A stretch of 64,000 nucleotides of DNA from Halomonadaceae bacterium T82-2. Its GTDB lineage: Bacteria; Pseudomonadota; Gammaproteobacteria; Pseudomonadales; Halomonadaceae. A model generated the notes under the pieces. The model made no database searches. It was not told where the DNA came from and saw only the letters and a program-made list of their open reading frames with translations. The first letter of the stretch is position 1; each line of letters starts with the position of its first letter. Shown here in pieces: positions 63,426 through 64,000 of the stretch. Location: the NCBI GenBank assembly GCA_001577635.1, contig LSBP01000015.1:49216-113215 (forward strand). Direction: 5' to 3'. Position numbers and translations under genes: made by a program.

Positions 63426-64000
63426 TTAATCTCCAGACACCAGCTTCTCTTTGACTTTCAAAAATCCCAACCTTCCTTCCAAAGACTCAATCCGACTCAC
63501 CTTCAATTTTTCGACTTTGGAATTAACCGCTTCAGAAAAGGCGTAGTGCTGCTCAAACTTTCCCATTCGATATTTTCGCAAAAGCCCTTCAAACCACCGC
63601 ACAGGTGAACCACTGATCGCTCCCGCCCGTAACGCCCCGCTCAATTCATCAATCAATAAAACGGCATCTTCCCTGGATACCTCATCCAGCAAGCGAGCCA
63701 CCAGAGCCCTCTCACCGCTCCTAAGCGCTTCTGGTGTCTCAGGGTAGAGCTTTGCTGCAGGTGGCTGCTGCCCTGCTTCACCGCCGCACTTGTCCACAGG
63801 CCTGCTGCCAACTTCCTTTTTTACTTCCTCTGTTAGTTCTAGGGGTGACACAGCTATGTCACCCCCGGGGGTGACACCCGTGTCACCCTCCCCCTGACAT
63901 TCTCCTGAATCCGTGAGACCGGCCCCCAGGAATGCTTCTAACCTACTGAACTGCATGGCAATATAGCGAATATCGCCATTCACCCAGATAGTGCCATGCC
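63426..64000 (-). CDS. Unrecognised island gene, C-terminal part (runs off the right edge)
   Basis: At least 185 residues are visible, and the frame remains open to the window edge (HGTIWVNGDIRYIAMQF), so the GTG at 63983 is probably internal. A Gly/Val/Thr-rich disordered stretch (about residues 25-70 of the visible part) is followed by a helical C-terminal domain: ERALVARLLDEVSREDAVLL and IDELSGALRAGAISGSPVRW. This recalls the C-terminal helical region of replication-type proteins of integrative islands such as the STY4528 group, but I cannot confirm it. It is co-directional with the DUF7673-like gene. Confidence 0.6.
   Translation of the reverse strand, partial: HGTIWVNGDIRYIAMQFSRLEAFLGAGLTDSGECQGEGDTGVTPGGDIAVSPLELTEEVKKEVGSRPVDKCGGEAGQQPPAAKLYPETPEALRSGERALVARLLDEVSREDAVLLIDELSGALRAGAISGSPVRWFEGLLRKYRMGKFEQHYAFSEAVNSKVEKLKVSRIESLEGRLGFLKVKEKLVSGD

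Overview
The window looks like a chromosomal segment of a halophilic gammaproteobacterium of the Halomonas type. This is an inference from high GC, strong GC-rich codon bias and gene content (OprD-family porin, FDH3-type formate dehydrogenase with DUF3305/DUF3306 partners, TupABC tungstate transporter, tad pilus locus); no rRNA or other species marker is present.

Region 1 (1-8.3 kb) is ordinary metabolism: the 3' end of a LysR gene, a perfect 15-copy heptanucleotide array, a TRIC-family channel, an OprD-type porin, an M20 amidohydrolase, a sodium:solute symporter with its DUF3311 partner and a divergent LysR regulator, then a TetR regulator and an AcuI/YhdH-type reductase that share a duplicated 17-bp operator.

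Region 2 (8.3-30.1 kb) is a formate dehydrogenase and metal-cofactor block. It holds fdhD with a coupled HTH/periplasmic-binding-protein regulator, the operon DUF3305-DUF3306-ferredoxin-torD-TAT peptide-fdhA-fdhB-fdhC, DUF1244-moaB-moeA, a second moeA with mobB and mobA, the tungstate ABC transporter tupCBA, and a sigma-54-dependent response regulator with its histidine kinase. Both the fdh operon and tupA carry sequences that fit the sigma-54 -24/-12 consensus. Both also carry the same structured ~95-bp element 50-70 bp upstream, in the same orientation. I infer co-regulation of tungstate uptake and formate dehydrogenase, probably through the adjacent two-component pair.

Region 3 (30.1-43.1 kb) is a near-complete tad/Flp pilus locus: flp, tadV, an AAA ATPase, rcpC/cpaB, rcpA/cpaC, a small lipoprotein, tadZ, tadA, tadB, tadC, tadD, tadE and tadG. 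tadG is frameshifted, and so is the convergent AraC-type regulator next to it.

Region 4 (44.4-64 kb) is an acquired island. A decayed integrase C-terminus and a 46-bp 3' fragment of a tRNA-Met gene mark its left edge; the right edge is outside the window. It carries a class 1 DISARM defence operon on the minus strand: dcm, vsr, drmD, drmMI, an AspBHI-like modification-dependent nuclease, drmA, drmB and drmC, almost all overlapping or nearly touching. drmMI is a composition mosaic: its specificity half is AT-rich while the rest of the operon is GC-rich. Beyond the operon lie an AT-rich non-coding stretch with a frameshifted small gene, a helically phased 10-bp repeat array, a DUF7673-like gene and the end of an unrecognised gene, consistent with integrative-element backbone.
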